Assembly (NCBI RefSeq): GCF_000243235.1 | Contig: NZ_JH594606.1 | Coordinates: 2,918,255 to 2,982,254 of the forward strand | Length of the DNA stretch: 64,000 bases | Reading direction: 5' to 3' | Source: Gillisia limnaea DSM 15749 | GTDB lineage: Bacteria > Bacteroidota > Bacteroidia > Flavobacteriales > Flavobacteriaceae | Shown here: positions 1-8,810 of the stretch, piece by piece | How positions within the stretch are numbered: the first letter of the stretch is position 1 | Layout: every line of letters starts with the position of its first letter | The notes under the pieces: model-generated | Told to the model about the DNA's origin: nothing | The model's database searches: none | Seen by the model: only the letters and a program-made list of their open reading frames with translations | Made by a program: the position numbers and the translations under genes

Positions 1-1203
1 ACCTGGGACGATTATAACGTGGCCTGGGTTGAAGCAACCGAAGGGAATATAGATTACATCAACAGTTTTATAGAAGTGTACAATGATCCTTTAGGATATA
101 GAGGTTCTTATGAAAATATAGTGCAGATAAAGGATTTTGAAATGTCTGAAAAAATGAGCGTTCTGGAAGACAATGTTCAGTGGTTTGAAGACAATGCTCC
201 TTTGATGGAAGAGCACAAAAAGGATTCGGTTGTAGGCGTAACCTATAAAACCGTGATCGTTGCCGGAGAGGCTGGAGATGCATCTCCAAGCACACCAATT
301 GGGGTGAACCTCCCAAACTCAAACTGGATACGCCAGGCACATGGTAGTAAATCTGTTTCTCTTGGAAATATCATTGAGGCCTATAACAATGCTGGAAGTA
401 GTGGAGTTCTGGAAGAATTTGCTCACGATGAAGAGGAAATAATGCTGGAAAAGGAATATGGGAAAGAAGGAGATAAGCTTCATACAGCTCTTCACGAAGT
501 AGTTGGTCATGCGTCCGGAAAAATCAATCCCGGTGTTGGAGAGACTAAAGAGACTTTAAAAAGTTATGCTTCTACCCTTGAAGAAGGAAGAGCCGATCTT
601 GTTGGGCTCTATTACCTGATGGATCCTAAAATCCAGGAATTGGGATTGACCAATGATTGGAAGAAAACCGGAATAGCCGCTTATGATGGGTATATACGAA
701 ACGGGTTAATGACCCAATTAAGAAGACTGGAATTGGGTGATAATGTGGAAGAATCTCATATGCGAAACCGCCAGTGGGTGAGTGCATGGGTCTTTGAAAA
801 AGGAAAAGAAGAAGGGGTTATTGAAAAGGTTTCCAGAGATGGAAAAACCTATTACGACATTAAAAACTATGACCGGTTACGTGAATTGTTCGGGGAATTG
901 TTAAAAGAAACCCAACGTATTAAATCGGAAGGGGATTATGAAGCTGCTCAAAACCTGGTAGAGAATTACGGGGTAAAAGTAGATCAGGATATTCACAAGG
1001 AAGTTTTGGAGAGAAATGCACAATTTAAATCACCACCTTACAGCGGTTTTGTAAATCCTGTTTTGGTTCCTGAAATGGATGAACAAGGAGAAATTATCTC
1101 CATCAAAATTGAACAACCAAAGGATTTTGCAACTCAAATGCTTCAATATACAGAACGTTTCAATTTCTTACTTTTAGAAAAACCGGCAATGTCTAATAAC
1201 TAG
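1..1203 (+). CDS. Peptidase M49 (dipeptidyl-peptidase III-like), 5'-truncated by window start
   Basis: The reading frame is open from base 1, so the gene begins upstream; about 400 C-terminal residues are visible, against roughly 650-700 for the family. The zinc motif HEVVGH (bases 493-510) fits the M49 signature HExxGH, and about 25 residues later EEGRAD (580-597) fits the second zinc-ligand motif, usually EECRAE/D, here with Gly in place of Cys. Family knowledge: these zinc metallopeptidases remove dipeptides from the N-terminus of short peptides. The export signal, if any, would lie outside the window. A strong terminator follows the stop. The family call is secure; the substrate is unknown. 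Confidence 0.9.
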   Translation, partial: TWDDYNVAWVEATEGNIDYINSFIEVYNDPLGYRGSYENIVQIKDFEMSEKMSVLEDNVQWFEDNAPLMEEHKKDSVVGVTYKTVIVAGEAGDASPSTPIGVNLPNSNWIRQAHGSKSVSLGNIIEAYNNAGSSGVLEEFAHDEEEIMLEKEYGKEGDKLHTALHEVVGHASGKINPGVGETKETLKSYASTLEEGRADLVGLYYLMDPKIQELGLTNDWKKTGIAAYDGYIRNGLMTQLRRLELGDNVEESHMRNRQWVSAWVFEKGKEEGVIEKVSRDGKTYYDIKNYDRLRELFGELLKETQRIKSEGDYEAAQNLVENYGVKVDQDIHKEVLERNAQFKSPPYSGFVNPVLVPEMDEQGEIISIKIEQPKDFATQMLQYTERFNFLLLEKPAMSNN

Positions 1204-1225
1204 ACAAGCTATTATATATTTTAAA

Positions 1226-1253
1226 AGCCTCATCAATCGATGAGGCTTTTTTT
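1226..1253 (+). terminator. Rho-independent terminator after the M49 peptidase
   Basis: A perfect 9-bp stem (AGCCTCATC / GATGAGGCT) with a 4-nt loop is followed by six or seven T, starting 23 nt after the stop codon. Confidence 0.9.
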
Positions 1254-1323
1254 ATGGGATCCTGTTTTAAAATCTGAAGTCTTAAACTTTGCCAACTTTA
1301 AAATCATTTATGAATTTGAGTAT

Positions 1324-1512
1324 TTATTGCTTCAAATAAGCTTTTATTACAAAAAGCAGCAATATGAAAACAAGAAACCCTCCCAGCACAAATAAACTGC
1401 CTTTGTAGTATTTTCTGTGAAGAGCGAGATCCTTTCGGTAACTATAGATTATTACGATTACAAAAGTCATGAAAAATAATGCTGCAAAGATCAATTGTCC
1501 GGTACTAAACAT
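1324..1512 (-). CDS. Small conserved two-TM membrane protein
   Basis: A 62-residue protein with two hydrophobic segments (about residues 7-24 and 40-58) around a short basic, Tyr-rich loop (YSYRKDLALHRKYYKG). Both ends are short, so it is almost all membrane hairpin. From memory, similar small proteins occur widely in Flavobacteriaceae without assigned function. It lies alone between the convergent M49 gene and bioA, on the same strand as the biotin genes but 93 nt beyond the bioA stop. No function is claimed. Confidence 0.65.
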   Translation of the reverse strand: MFSTGQLIFAALFFMTFVIVIIYSYRKDLALHRKYYKGSLFVLGGFLVFILLLFVIKAYLKQ

Positions 1513-1605
1513 TTTGAATATTTTATTGCAAAGTTATACTTTTCCGCAGCATTTAACCGGGAGAAATAAGAATATACATCCCCAAAGAATGCAAATTGGG
1601 TGGGA

Positions 1606-2937
1606 TTAAAATTTTTCCAGCGCAGCCGATATACTTTCATATATTTTTTCTAATTCCGTACTAGAAATAACGAATGGTGCTAAAATATAAATTGTGTTTC
1701 CCAACGGACGTAAAAACACTCCGGAATCCATAAAATGTTTAAATAATTGATTCCGAACTTCCCCGTAGCGTTCCATTTTTACATCGAGTTCGAATGCAAG
1801 GATCACCCCCAGCTGGCGAATATTTCTCACTTTTGGATGCTTTTCAAGCCTGGTTTTATAATCCTGATGTGATTTGATCACCCGCCTGATATTCTGTTGA
1901 ATTTCTTCAGAATTCAATAATTCTATTCCCGCCAATGCTGCAACGCAAGCGAGCGGGTTGGCAGAATAGGTATGGCCATGGAAAAGCCCTTTTGCAATCT
2001 CATCGGCATAAAAAGCATCGTAGACTTGCTGAGAACAGCTAGTGATTGCCATTGGCAATAATCCGGCTGTTAAGGCTTTAGAAAGACAAATAATGTCTGG
2101 CGGAGTTTCTAAATAATCGGAAGCAAAATGCTTACCTGTTTTTCCAAACCCGGTCATTACTTCATCTGCCACACAAATAATTTTATTTTCCTTGCAAACG
2201 TTCAGTATTTCGTTTAAACCCGCGGCATCGTGCATTTTCATTCCTGCAGCTCCCTGTACCAATGGTTCGTAGATAAATCCTGCGATGTTATTTTCTATTA
2301 TTAGATTCTTGAGAATGCTAAGAACTCCGGAAGTGTTTTTTCCGTTTGGAACCGGGATTCTTACCACCTTGATAAAATGCTCTTCAAAAGCACCATTATA
2401 TACAGATAATCCTGAAACCGACATCGCTCCAAAAGTATCTCCATGAAAACCTTCCTCAAAAGCCAGCATTACTTTGCGGTTATTTCCAAGATTATGATGG
2501 TATTGCAAGGCCATTTTAATCCCTATTTCAGTTGCTGTGGAGCCATTGTCGCTAAAAAATAATTTTTGCTGATTGGAAGGAAGAATTTTAATTAAAGCTT
2601 CCGATAATTCTACTGCAGGTTTGTGGGTAAACCCGCTAAAAACAACCTGATCGAGCTTTTGCATTTGTGCTGCTACCTTTTCTGTGATAAGCGGATTGCA
2701 ATGGCCATACATACTGGTATACCAGGAGGCGATCCCGTCTATATATTCCTTTCCATCTTCATCATACAAAACACTTCCTTTTGCCTTTACAATAGCCAGC
2801 ATCTCCCCGGATAACTTATGCTGGGTAAGCGGGTGCCAAAGGTGTTTCTGGTCCCGTTGTGATAGGGTTATTCGTTCCTTATCTCCTTCATCTGAAGATA
2901 GTGTAGTCTTTTTTGTGTTCTTATTTATTTCTAACAT
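1606..2937 (-). CDS. bioA: Adenosylmethionine-8-amino-7-oxononanoate aminotransferase (BioA)
   Basis: This PLP enzyme transfers the amino group of S-adenosylmethionine to KAPA, giving DAPA in biotin synthesis. The 443 residues match class-III aminotransferases: NGSTATEIGIKMA (131-143) binds the cofactor phosphate, FHGDTFGAMS (164-173) follows, D258 in VADEVMTGFGKTG contacts the pyridine nitrogen, and K287 in LSKAL is the predicted Schiff-base lysine. The N-terminal WHPLTQH and SWYTSMYGH motifs are typical of BioA rather than other class-III enzymes. It is the last gene of the bioF-DUF2007-bioD-bioA run and is separated from bioD by a 142-nt spacer filled by an intergenic repeat. Confidence 0.95.
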   Translation of the reverse strand: MLEINKNTKKTTLSSDEGDKERITLSQRDQKHLWHPLTQHKLSGEMLAIVKAKGSVLYDEDGKEYIDGIASWYTSMYGHCNPLITEKVAAQMQKLDQVVFSGFTHKPAVELSEALIKILPSNQQKLFFSDNGSTATEIGIKMALQYHHNLGNNRKVMLAFEEGFHGDTFGAMSVSGLSVYNGAFEEHFIKVVRIPVPNGKNTSGVLSILKNLIIENNIAGFIYEPLVQGAAGMKMHDAAGLNEILNVCKENKIICVADEVMTGFGKTGKHFASDYLETPPDIICLSKALTAGLLPMAITSCSQQVYDAFYADEIAKGLFHGHTYSANPLACVAALAGIELLNSEEIQQNIRRVIKSHQDYKTRLEKHPKVRNIRQLGVILAFELDVKMERYGEVRNQLFKHFMDSGVFLRPLGNTIYILAPFVISSTELEKIYESISAALEKF

Positions 2938-2977
2938 AATTGCTTTTCAGTAAACCTTATAATCCCGAATTCTATAA

Positions 2978-3085
2978 AAAAAATCAAGAACCTCGGGCAG
3001 GCCCGCCCGTATGGGTAAGCCTGCGAGTCGTGTTCCGATATTCTGCTATCGGGAGGGGAATTAAACCCTCAATGAGGGATTAAAG
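2978..3085 (-). repeat. Dispersed two-hairpin intergenic repeat, copy R1
   Basis: It begins with AATCAAGAACCTCGGGC, holds a GC-rich inverted section (GCAGGC ... GCCTGC), passes through GCTATCGGGAGGGG and ends in the palindromic block TTAAACCCTCAATGAGGG. The same end blocks occur at 18778-18925, 35769-35847 and, degenerate, 52745-52812. The block edge overlaps the stop codon of bioD (3080-3082). It lies inside the biotin operon between bioD and bioA. Confidence 0.8.
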
Positions 3086-3706
3086 TAGCTCTATAAATTT
3101 TATTTTAAACTCTTCAGCGTATTCTTTTATTACATTTTCATCAAAGTAAGGCTCTTCTTCAATTCTTCCTAAAGATTGAACCCCTGTCATTTTCAGAATT
3201 ATCTCTTCTGTAGATTCATTTTTTTTGCCGTTAAAAATAATTCCGAAGCACTGCAGGCCGCGTGATCTCAAGGCTTCAATGCTTAGCAAAGTATGATTGA
3301 TACTTCCCAGGTAATTTCTTGAAACGAGGATAACCTTATCCTCCGGCTTAATGAGATCTATAATGGTCTCCTTATTATTTATTGGAACCAGCAGTCCGCC
3401 GGCACCTTCAATTACCAGGTTATTGGTGGTTTCTGGAGGTTTAATTTTTGATGAAGTGATTTGGATTTCATCAATTTTTGCAGCTGCATGCGGGCTCATT
3501 GGTGTATGTAAAGCAAAGCTGTTGGGGTGGAAAACCGTTTTTTGGTTAGAGATCAATCTTTTAACTTTGTGAGTGTCGGAATTCTCCAGATCTCCTGCCT
3601 GAATGGGTTTCCAGTAATCGGCTTCCAACGCTTCGGTGATAATGGCGGAAGCGATAGTTTTCCCAACATCGGTTCCTATTCCGGTAATAAAAAAGGTGTT
3701 TTTCAT
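3080..3706 (-). CDS. bioD: Dethiobiotin synthetase (BioD)
   Basis: An ATP-dependent carboxylase that closes the ureido ring of DAPA to give dethiobiotin. The 208-residue protein has the BioD P-loop GIGTDVGKT (9-17), the substrate loop YWKPIQAGD (31-39) and EGAGGLLVPI (100-109), in the order and spacing of the family. Its start overlaps the stop of the upstream DUF2007 gene by 4 nt, which points to translational coupling. Its stop codon lies within the end block of an intergenic repeat, so the last residues may differ from relatives. Cytosolic; identification is firm. Confidence 0.95.
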   Translation of the reverse strand: MKNTFFITGIGTDVGKTIASAIITEALEADYWKPIQAGDLENSDTHKVKRLISNQKTVFHPNSFALHTPMSPHAAAKIDEIQITSSKIKPPETTNNLVIEGAGGLLVPINNKETIIDLIKPEDKVILVSRNYLGSINHTLLSIEALRSRGLQCFGIIFNGKKNESTEEIILKMTGVQSLGRIEEEPYFDENVIKEYAEEFKIKFIELL

Positions 3707-4116
3707 TCTAAATCAAATTTTTGTTTACAAGTATCGCAGCGATATTCGTGTTGGGTATGAATAGGCAGGGAACTGCTAAGAAATGAGAAAATAAAAGCCA
3801 GAAAAGATCTCACATCCCTTATGGTTGATACAAGCTCCACTTTTGAACTCCCACAAATGGGACATTGCATTTCCTGTCCTTCATCATCCAGGGAATATTC
3901 ACTGATGGATTTGAGAATATGTACGGCCTTTGCTTCATCCTCGGCCCACACTTTTAGCTTAACCCCACCAATAGCATTGCTCACCAAAGGATCTGTATCT
4001 ACGGTAAATTGATCGAATAAAAAAACCTCAACTCCTTCTGCCTCTAGTCGGGATTTAATTATTTGTGCTTCAGAAGAATATTGAAATACAGCGATTTTGG
4101 AAAAAGTTTCTTGCAT
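3703..4116 (-). CDS. DUF2007-type protein with C-terminal zinc ribbon
   Basis: 137 residues. The N-terminal half (about 1-70) resembles DUF2007: a phrase like VFQYSSEAQIIKSRLEAEGVEVFLFD typifies these small folds, sometimes called putative signal-transducing proteins. The C-terminal part has CPICGSS and CDTCKQKF, two CxxC pairs that can form one zinc site, with a hydrophobic stretch between (SFLAFIFSFLSSSLPI). It sits between bioF and bioD on the same strand and overlaps bioD by 4 nt. No enzymatic role in biotin synthesis is known for this family, so its presence in the operon is unexplained. Confidence 0.75.
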   Translation of the reverse strand: MQETFSKIAVFQYSSEAQIIKSRLEAEGVEVFLFDQFTVDTDPLVSNAIGGVKLKVWAEDEAKAVHILKSISEYSLDDEGQEMQCPICGSSKVELVSTIRDVRSFLAFIFSFLSSSLPIHTQHEYRCDTCKQKFDLE

Positions 4117-4162
4117 CAGAGTATATTATTGGTGTTTAGGTCGAATTTTTACTTTGCCCATT

Positions 4163-5323
4163 TCATTTTATAAAAGTAGCCAATAGTTTTACAAGACTTT
4201 GAATATCCTCCTTCGTATTAAAACTGTGTAAACAAATCCTCAACCGCTCTTTTCCTTTTGGTACTGTAGGTGAGAGGATGGCTTTTATATCAAAACCATT
4301 GGCCTGAATTTTAGCAGCCAGCTTTTTCACCGTTTCATTTCCCGGGATGATACAGCAGTGTATAGCAGATTCACTTTTTATGAAATATGTATTCAACCCG
4401 TTTTTCAGGGTTTCCTCCTTAAAGAAGCGAATATTTTCCTGAAGTTTTATCACTTCTGAATTTGTTCCGTTAGAAGTTTCAAGAGATTTATATGCTTCCA
4501 GAATACAGGCTACGGAATGTGGTGGTAAGGCGGTGGTATAAATAAAACTCCGTGAAAAATTGATCAAATATTCCTTTAATTCCTTACTTCCCAGAATTGC
4601 GGCACCATGGCAACCAAGGGCTTTTCCAAAAGTAACGATACGTGCAAATACCGTATCCTGGATCTTTAGTTCCTGAACAAGTCCCTGCCCTTTTTTACCA
4701 AAAACCCCTGTAGCGTGCGCTTCATCTATAATAAGCAAACATTTGTGTTCTTTGGCCAAATTTGACAATGCAATAAGGTTAGGAAGATCACCGTCCATGG
4801 AGAATACAGATTCTGTTACGATGTAAATTTGTGCTGAATTGAATAACTCCCTTTTTCGAAATATTTTCTTTCGCAGATCTTCCAGGTCATTATGAAGGAA
4901 TTTATGAGCTTTTGCATTGCTCATTTTTATTCCATCACGAATGGAGGCATGCACCAGTTCATCATATAAAATAAGATCTTCTTTTTGAGGGACGCTGGAA
5001 AAAAGACCAATATTGGCATCGTATCCGGAATTAAAGATAAGTGCTGATTCGGTTTCGTGAAAACTGGAAATCAACTCTTCAGTTGGTTTAAAAAAAAAGT
5101 GATTTCCGGATAGCAATCGTGAACCCGTAGCGCCGTTTTGAAGTGATTTTTTTTCGGATAAAAGCTCATAGGTTTTACTAAAAAGCACTTCAGAAGAAGC
5201 AAATCCAAGATAATCATTCGAAGAAAAATCGCTTAAATTTAGCGTGTCACTAAATTCCCGAAAGCTATTTTCCTGGATTCGTTGTTCAATTCTTTTCAGT
5301 AGATTTAAGGGAAGCTTTTGCAT
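4163..5323 (-). CDS. bioF: 8-amino-7-oxononanoate synthase (BioF)
   Basis: A PLP enzyme of the alpha-oxoamine synthase family that condenses pimeloyl thioester with alanine to KAPA, the first ring-forming step toward biotin. In the 391-residue frame beginning at 5338, DEAHATG is at 205-211 and the cofactor lysine is K239 in TFGKALGCHG; TGSRLLSGNH (71-80) is also typical. I place the start at the second Met (MQKLPLNLL, 5323) because relatives begin near KLP; 5338 is the alternative. First gene of the biotin run and divergent from the mgtC-like gene, with starts only 20-36 nt apart. A related CoA-dependent synthase is less likely given bioD and bioA. Confidence 0.9.
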   Translation of the reverse strand: MQKLPLNLLKRIEQRIQENSFREFSDTLNLSDFSSNDYLGFASSEVLFSKTYELLSEKKSLQNGATGSRLLSGNHFFFKPTEELISSFHETESALIFNSGYDANIGLFSSVPQKEDLILYDELVHASIRDGIKMSNAKAHKFLHNDLEDLRKKIFRKRELFNSAQIYIVTESVFSMDGDLPNLIALSNLAKEHKCLLIIDEAHATGVFGKKGQGLVQELKIQDTVFARIVTFGKALGCHGAAILGSKELKEYLINFSRSFIYTTALPPHSVACILEAYKSLETSNGTNSEVIKLQENIRFFKEETLKNGLNTYFIKSESAIHCCIIPGNETVKKLAAKIQANGFDIKAILSPTVPKGKERLRICLHSFNTKEDIQSLVKLLATFIK

Positions 5324-5358
5324 AATGCTAAAATACAATTTTCAGAAATGCAACAATT

Positions 5359-5808
5359 ATGGATTTGATAGAATTTAGTATAAGAATAAGCCTTGCAGCC
5401 CTGGCTGGAATTTTTATAGGTCTGGAGAGGGAATTTAGGGGTAAGGACGCGGGATTAAAGACAAATGCACTTGTGGCACTTGGCTCCTGTGTTTTTGTAT
5501 TGATATCGCTTGAATTTAGAGGAGAAGAATTCGTAGATATTACCAGGGTAATTGGGCAGGTAGTTGCCGGAATTGGGTTTATAGGGGCCGGTACCATCTT
5601 GCAACATAGGGGAAAAATTGAAGGATTGACCAGTGCGGCAACAATTTGGTGCAGTGCAGCTGCAGGATGCCTTGCTGCTTTGGGGATGTTCTGGGAACTT
5701 GGGATAATAAGCTTACTGGTACTTTTTATCAACTTTATTTTCACTATAATCGAAAATAAACTGATAAGAAACAGGAGACTGAAAAATGAAAAAGAAAACG
5801 CAGATTAG
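5359..5808 (+). CDS. MgtC/SapB family membrane protein
   Basis: 149 residues with the MgtC core: an N-terminal helix with the pattern GIFIGLEREFRGKDAGLKTN, then VLISLEFRG, and the signature VVAGIGFIGAGTIL (about residues 69-82), followed by LTSAATIWCSAAAGCLAALG. Four or five transmembrane segments are expected; it ends in a short basic tail. MgtC proteins are inner-membrane factors linked to Mg2+ limitation and, in some bacteria, to control of ATP synthase; the role here is not shown. It is convergent with mnhG, overlapping by 4 nt at the stops, and divergent from bioF. Confidence 0.85.
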   Translation: MDLIEFSIRISLAALAGIFIGLEREFRGKDAGLKTNALVALGSCVFVLISLEFRGEEFVDITRVIGQVVAGIGFIGAGTILQHRGKIEGLTSAATIWCSAAAGCLAALGMFWELGIISLLVLFINFIFTIIENKLIRNRRLKNEKENAD

Positions 5809-6191
5809 TCTTCCATTTTGTTTTTTTCCTCTTCTTCACCGCTGCTTAGCACTTCGGTAGAACTATTATATTTTCCTTCTAAATCGTCCATGACAGAATG
5901 CTTCCAAAGTTTTACTCCTGAGAAATATGAAGTTCGGCCAATTAAGTGGGCGCTAACAGGGGCTGTAAGCAATATAAAAAGAATGATAACAAGTACCTTT
6001 GCCGTTATTGCTATTTCGTAGGAATGGATCGCTGCAGCTAATAAAAGCAGCCCTATTCCCAGGGTTGCAGCCTTGGTTGTTACAGAAATCCTCAAATAGG
6101 TATCAGGCATGCGAATCATTCCTACTGCCGCAAAAAGCACGAACAAGGTTCCTAAAAATGCTAAAATTCCAACAATTATTTCTGTGATCAT
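5805..6191 (-). CDS. mnhG: Mrp Na+/H+ antiporter subunit G
   Basis: 128 residues. Three hydrophobic helices (about 5-25, 38-58, 64-84) contain the family phrase GMIRMPDTYLRISVTTKAATLG. A hydrophilic C-terminal tail of about 40 residues rich in Glu and Lys ends in the cytoplasm. MnhG is a small subunit of the Mrp complex, needed for function. It starts directly after the mnhF stop with no spacer, as the last gene of the operon, and its stop overlaps the mgtC-like gene by 4 nt on the opposite strand. Start and family are clear. Confidence 0.92.
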   Translation of the reverse strand: MITEIIVGILAFLGTLFVLFAAVGMIRMPDTYLRISVTTKAATLGIGLLLLAAAIHSYEIAITAKVLVIILFILLTAPVSAHLIGRTSYFSGVKLWKHSVMDDLEGKYNSSTEVLSSGEEEEKNKMED

Positions 6192-6461
6192 TTATTTATT
6201 TTTTTGCTGAATATAATATGTAAATGCTACAGTTCCTAAGAAGGCAATCAGCGCCAGGATCATAGCGACATCCAGAAAAGCCGGCTGATTGTAAAGGATG
6301 CTATATGCGCTAATAAAGCCAATTCCCACTGTAACAATTAAATCCAATGCGATTACACGGTCTACCATATTAGGACCTTTGATAAACCTTATAAAGATCA
6401 ATATAATCGAGATCGATAATATGGGGAGTACGAAATAATATATAAAATCAAATAATGTCAT
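6192..6461 (-). CDS. mnhF: Mrp Na+/H+ antiporter subunit F
   Basis: 89 residues with three transmembrane helices. The phrase FIKGPNMVDRVIALDLIVTVGIGFI (around 26-50) holds the conserved GP-x-x-x-DRVxALD motif of MnhF/PhaF. MnhF is one of the three small subunits (E, F, G) of the cation/proton antiporter. Its start overlaps the mnhE stop by 4 nt and its stop touches the mnhG start, so all three are likely translated from one message. Confidence 0.93.
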   Translation of the reverse strand: MTLFDFIYYFVLPILSISIILIFIRFIKGPNMVDRVIALDLIVTVGIGFISAYSILYNQPAFLDVAMILALIAFLGTVAFTYYIQQKNK

Positions 6462-6934
6462 CTTAAAATTTCCAGTAAACGTTTTTCAAAACCATTTTTA
6501 ATCCCGGCAATAAAACTTTCTCTATCCTTGATATACATTGAATGCACGTATAATACCTTTTTATCTGTCGAAACATCCAGACTTAAGGTTCCGGGTGTAA
6601 GCGAAATAAGATTGGCAAGAAAAGATATCTCCAAATCTGTTGATGCTTCCAACGGAACTTTTACAATGCCGGGAGTCATATTAAAAGTAGGTGTCATAAC
6701 CTCATAAGCTACCTGTAAATTTGACTTCAAAAGTTCATATAAAAAGAAAAAGATAAAAGCAATTACTTTAGGAACAATCCTAAAATATTTGGCGTCTGTT
6801 CTCCCCTGTGTAATAATTCTTAGTATGAAAAAACTTACGGCAAAGCCAAACAGGTAATTGGGTATTTCAAAATTACCGGTAAGAGCAACCCAGATAAAGG
6901 TTAAAAGTATATTTGATAAGAACCTGTTTTTCAT
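6458..6934 (-). CDS. mnhE: Mrp Na+/H+ antiporter subunit E
   Basis: 158 residues, with two to three N-terminal helices followed by a soluble domain. LEASTDLEISFLANLISLTPGTLSLDVS is the typical MnhE core, and YVHSMYIKD follows, as in other members. It overlaps mnhD (4 nt) upstream and mnhF (4 nt) downstream. The soluble part is predicted to face the cytoplasm. No oddities. Confidence 0.93.
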   Translation of the reverse strand: MKNRFLSNILLTFIWVALTGNFEIPNYLFGFAVSFFILRIITQGRTDAKYFRIVPKVIAFIFFFLYELLKSNLQVAYEVMTPTFNMTPGIVKVPLEASTDLEISFLANLISLTPGTLSLDVSTDKKVLYVHSMYIKDRESFIAGIKNGFEKRLLEILR

Positions 6935-8457
6935 GGTTTCAAATTTTGTCCGGTTTTAAAAACCGCATCTATATACTGTTGATTGTCCATCAATTCACCA
7001 GCAACTCTTGTTGATAATTGTTGCACATGTTCTGCTCCAAAACCAATATATAATGAAATAAGCGAAAGGAAAACAATTGGTGCTACCAATTGGATTTTTC
7101 TGGTTTTATTTAAATTTTCGAAATATCTAAAGTTAATCCTTTTTGGCAATTCAACTTTATCTTTCCACACCACATTTGACCAAACTTTAGCAATAATTAC
7201 CAAAGTGATTAAACTGGCAAAAAGGATTGCTCCCATAGCCCACCAGTTTTGATCATTAAAACCTGCATTTAGAAGCGATAATTTTGGCCAAAATCCTGAA
7301 AGAGGCGGTATCCCCACCAGGGAAAATAAAGGAATCGCGATAAGCAAACTCAACCTGGGATATTCTGCATAAAGTCCACCTAAAGATTTTATATTATTGG
7401 TTCCTTTGATTCTGTAGATCAAACCACCCACCATAAACAAGTTGGTTTTAACCACAATGTCATGGATAAGATAGAAGATGGTTCCGGCTATTGCAACTTC
7501 CGTATACATTCCCAGACCTATAATCATATAACCTATATGACAAATAATTAAATAAGAGAAAACTTTACGCAAATTGGTTTGAATAAGGGCTCCTAATCCG
7601 CCGCTTATAAGCGTTAAAATAGCCATTACCAGAATGGTATCTTGCATAAATACATCGCCCACAAAAATAAGAGTAAAAACTCTTATTAAAGCATAAACCC
7701 CAACCTTGGTCAATAAACCTCCAAAAATGGCAGAAACCGCGGATGGTGGAGTATGGTAGGACGCCGGAAGCCAAAAGTACAAAGGAAAAACTGCAGCCTT
7801 TATTCCAAATGCTACTAAAAAGAGAATTGCAGTAATTTCAACCAATCCTCTATTCTCGATAGCGGCCACTTTAATAGAAAGATCTGCCATGTTGAGAGAG
7901 CCGGTTAAACCATACAATACAGCTATTGCTGTAAGGAAGATCATAGAAGCCAGAATATTCAAAGTGAAATATTTCACCGCTCCCTCCAGCTGGGCTTTCT
8001 CTCCTCCTAAAGTTATAAGCACAAAAGAACTTATAATAATAATCTCAAACCAAACATAAAGGTTAAAAATATCACCTGTTAAAAAAGCACCTATAAGTCC
8101 CAGTAACAAGAAATGGAAAATAGGAAAATAACCAAATTTTAATCGTGCGGGAATAATGGAGGAAGCTGAAAAAGCTGAGACAGCCACTCCGGAAATCGAG
8201 GTCAACAAAACCAGTGTAACCGCTAAAGTATCTGCAACAAAAGTAATTCCGAATGGAGCTTCCCAGTTACCCGCTTGTATGGTTTGTGTTCCGTTTTCCC
8301 AAATATAGGCAAACAGCCAGATGGAAACGCCTAAATTTAGAATTCCTCCCAAAATACTTATCACCCTTTGCCAACTAATCCTCTTCCAGGAAAACATTAA
8401 AATAATGCTCAAAAATAGTTGAAGCAACAGGGGGTATAGAACTAATTGTTGTGTCAT
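6931..8457 (-). CDS. mnhD: Mrp Na+/H+ antiporter subunit D
   Basis: 508 residues, an antiporter-like polypeptide homologous to the ND2/ND4/NuoM,N subunits of complex I. About 14 helices are expected. E138 in [13 protein letters not shown] corresponds to the conserved Glu of helix 5, and [19 protein letters not shown] plus [14 protein letters not shown] hold the lysines of the proton channel. Family knowledge: MrpD and MrpA form the ion path that exchanges Na+ for H+. It overlaps mnhC and mnhE by 4 nt each. Confidence 0.95.
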   Translation of the reverse strand: MTQQLVLYPLLLQLFLSIILMFSWKRISWQRVISILGGILNLGVSIWLFAYIWENGTQTIQAGNWEAPFGITFVADTLAVTLVLLTSISGVAVSAFSASSIIPARLKFGYFPIFHFLLLGLIGAFLTGDIFNLYVWFEIIIISSFVLITLGGEKAQLEGAVKYFTLNILASMIFLTAIAVLYGLTGSLNMADLSIKVAAIENRGLVEITAILFLVAFGIKAAVFPLYFWLPASYHTPPSAVSAIFGGLLTKVGVYALIRVFTLIFVGDVFMQDTILVMAILTLISGGLGALIQTNLRKVFSYLIICHIGYMIIGLGMYTEVAIAGTIFYLIHDIVVKTNLFMVGGLIYRIKGTNNIKSLGGLYAEYPRLSLLIAIPLFSLVGIPPLSGFWPKLSLLNAGFNDQNWWAMGAILFASLITLVIIAKVWSNVVWKDKVELPKRINFRYFENLNKTRKIQLVAPIVFLSLISLYIGFGAEHVQQLSTRVAGELMDNQQYIDAVFKTGQNLKP

Positions 8458-8807
8458 GAATCTTGATCTATTGCGTTCATTTCATCTAAATCGTCTGTTT
8501 TCACTACTTTGTATGCTCTTTTAATTAAAATTATAGCAAAAGATTGCAGGCCAAAACTTATCACGATTGCAGTTAATATCAATGCCTGTGGAATGGGATC
8601 GGCATAAGCCGCTTCGAATACTTTCAGGTCCCCCGGAATAATTGGAGGACTGCCCTTAGTTATTCTTCCCAGTAAAAAAATAAGGAGATTAGCTCCATTC
8701 CCAAGGATAATGATTCCTAAAATAAGCTTCACAAGGCTTCGCCTTAGGATCATATAGATCCCTGCAGCATAAAGTATCCCAATCATTATCGCCAATACTA
8801 TTTCCAT
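8454..8807 (-). CDS. mnhC: Mrp Na+/H+ antiporter subunit C
   Basis: 117 residues with three helices, homologous to NuoK of complex [19 protein letters not shown] (about 30-47) is the NuoK-like motif, and [21 protein letters not shown] (70-90) holds the DP-xPQALxLTAIVI signature of MnhC. The tail after residue 95 is hydrophilic and acidic. It overlaps mnhD by 4 nt and follows mnhB after 3 nt. Confidence 0.94.
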   Translation of the reverse strand: MEIVLAIMIGILYAAGIYMILRRSLVKLILGIIILGNGANLLIFLLGRITKGSPPIIPGDLKVFEAAYADPIPQALILTAIVISFGLQSFAIILIKRAYKVVKTDDLDEMNAIDQDS

Positions 8808-8810
8808 ATC

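Noticed and set aside
5328-5744. 138-codon minus-strand frame across the mgtC-like gene
   Set aside because: Pro/Ala/Ile-rich antisense translation; the plus-strand MgtC motifs are convincing.
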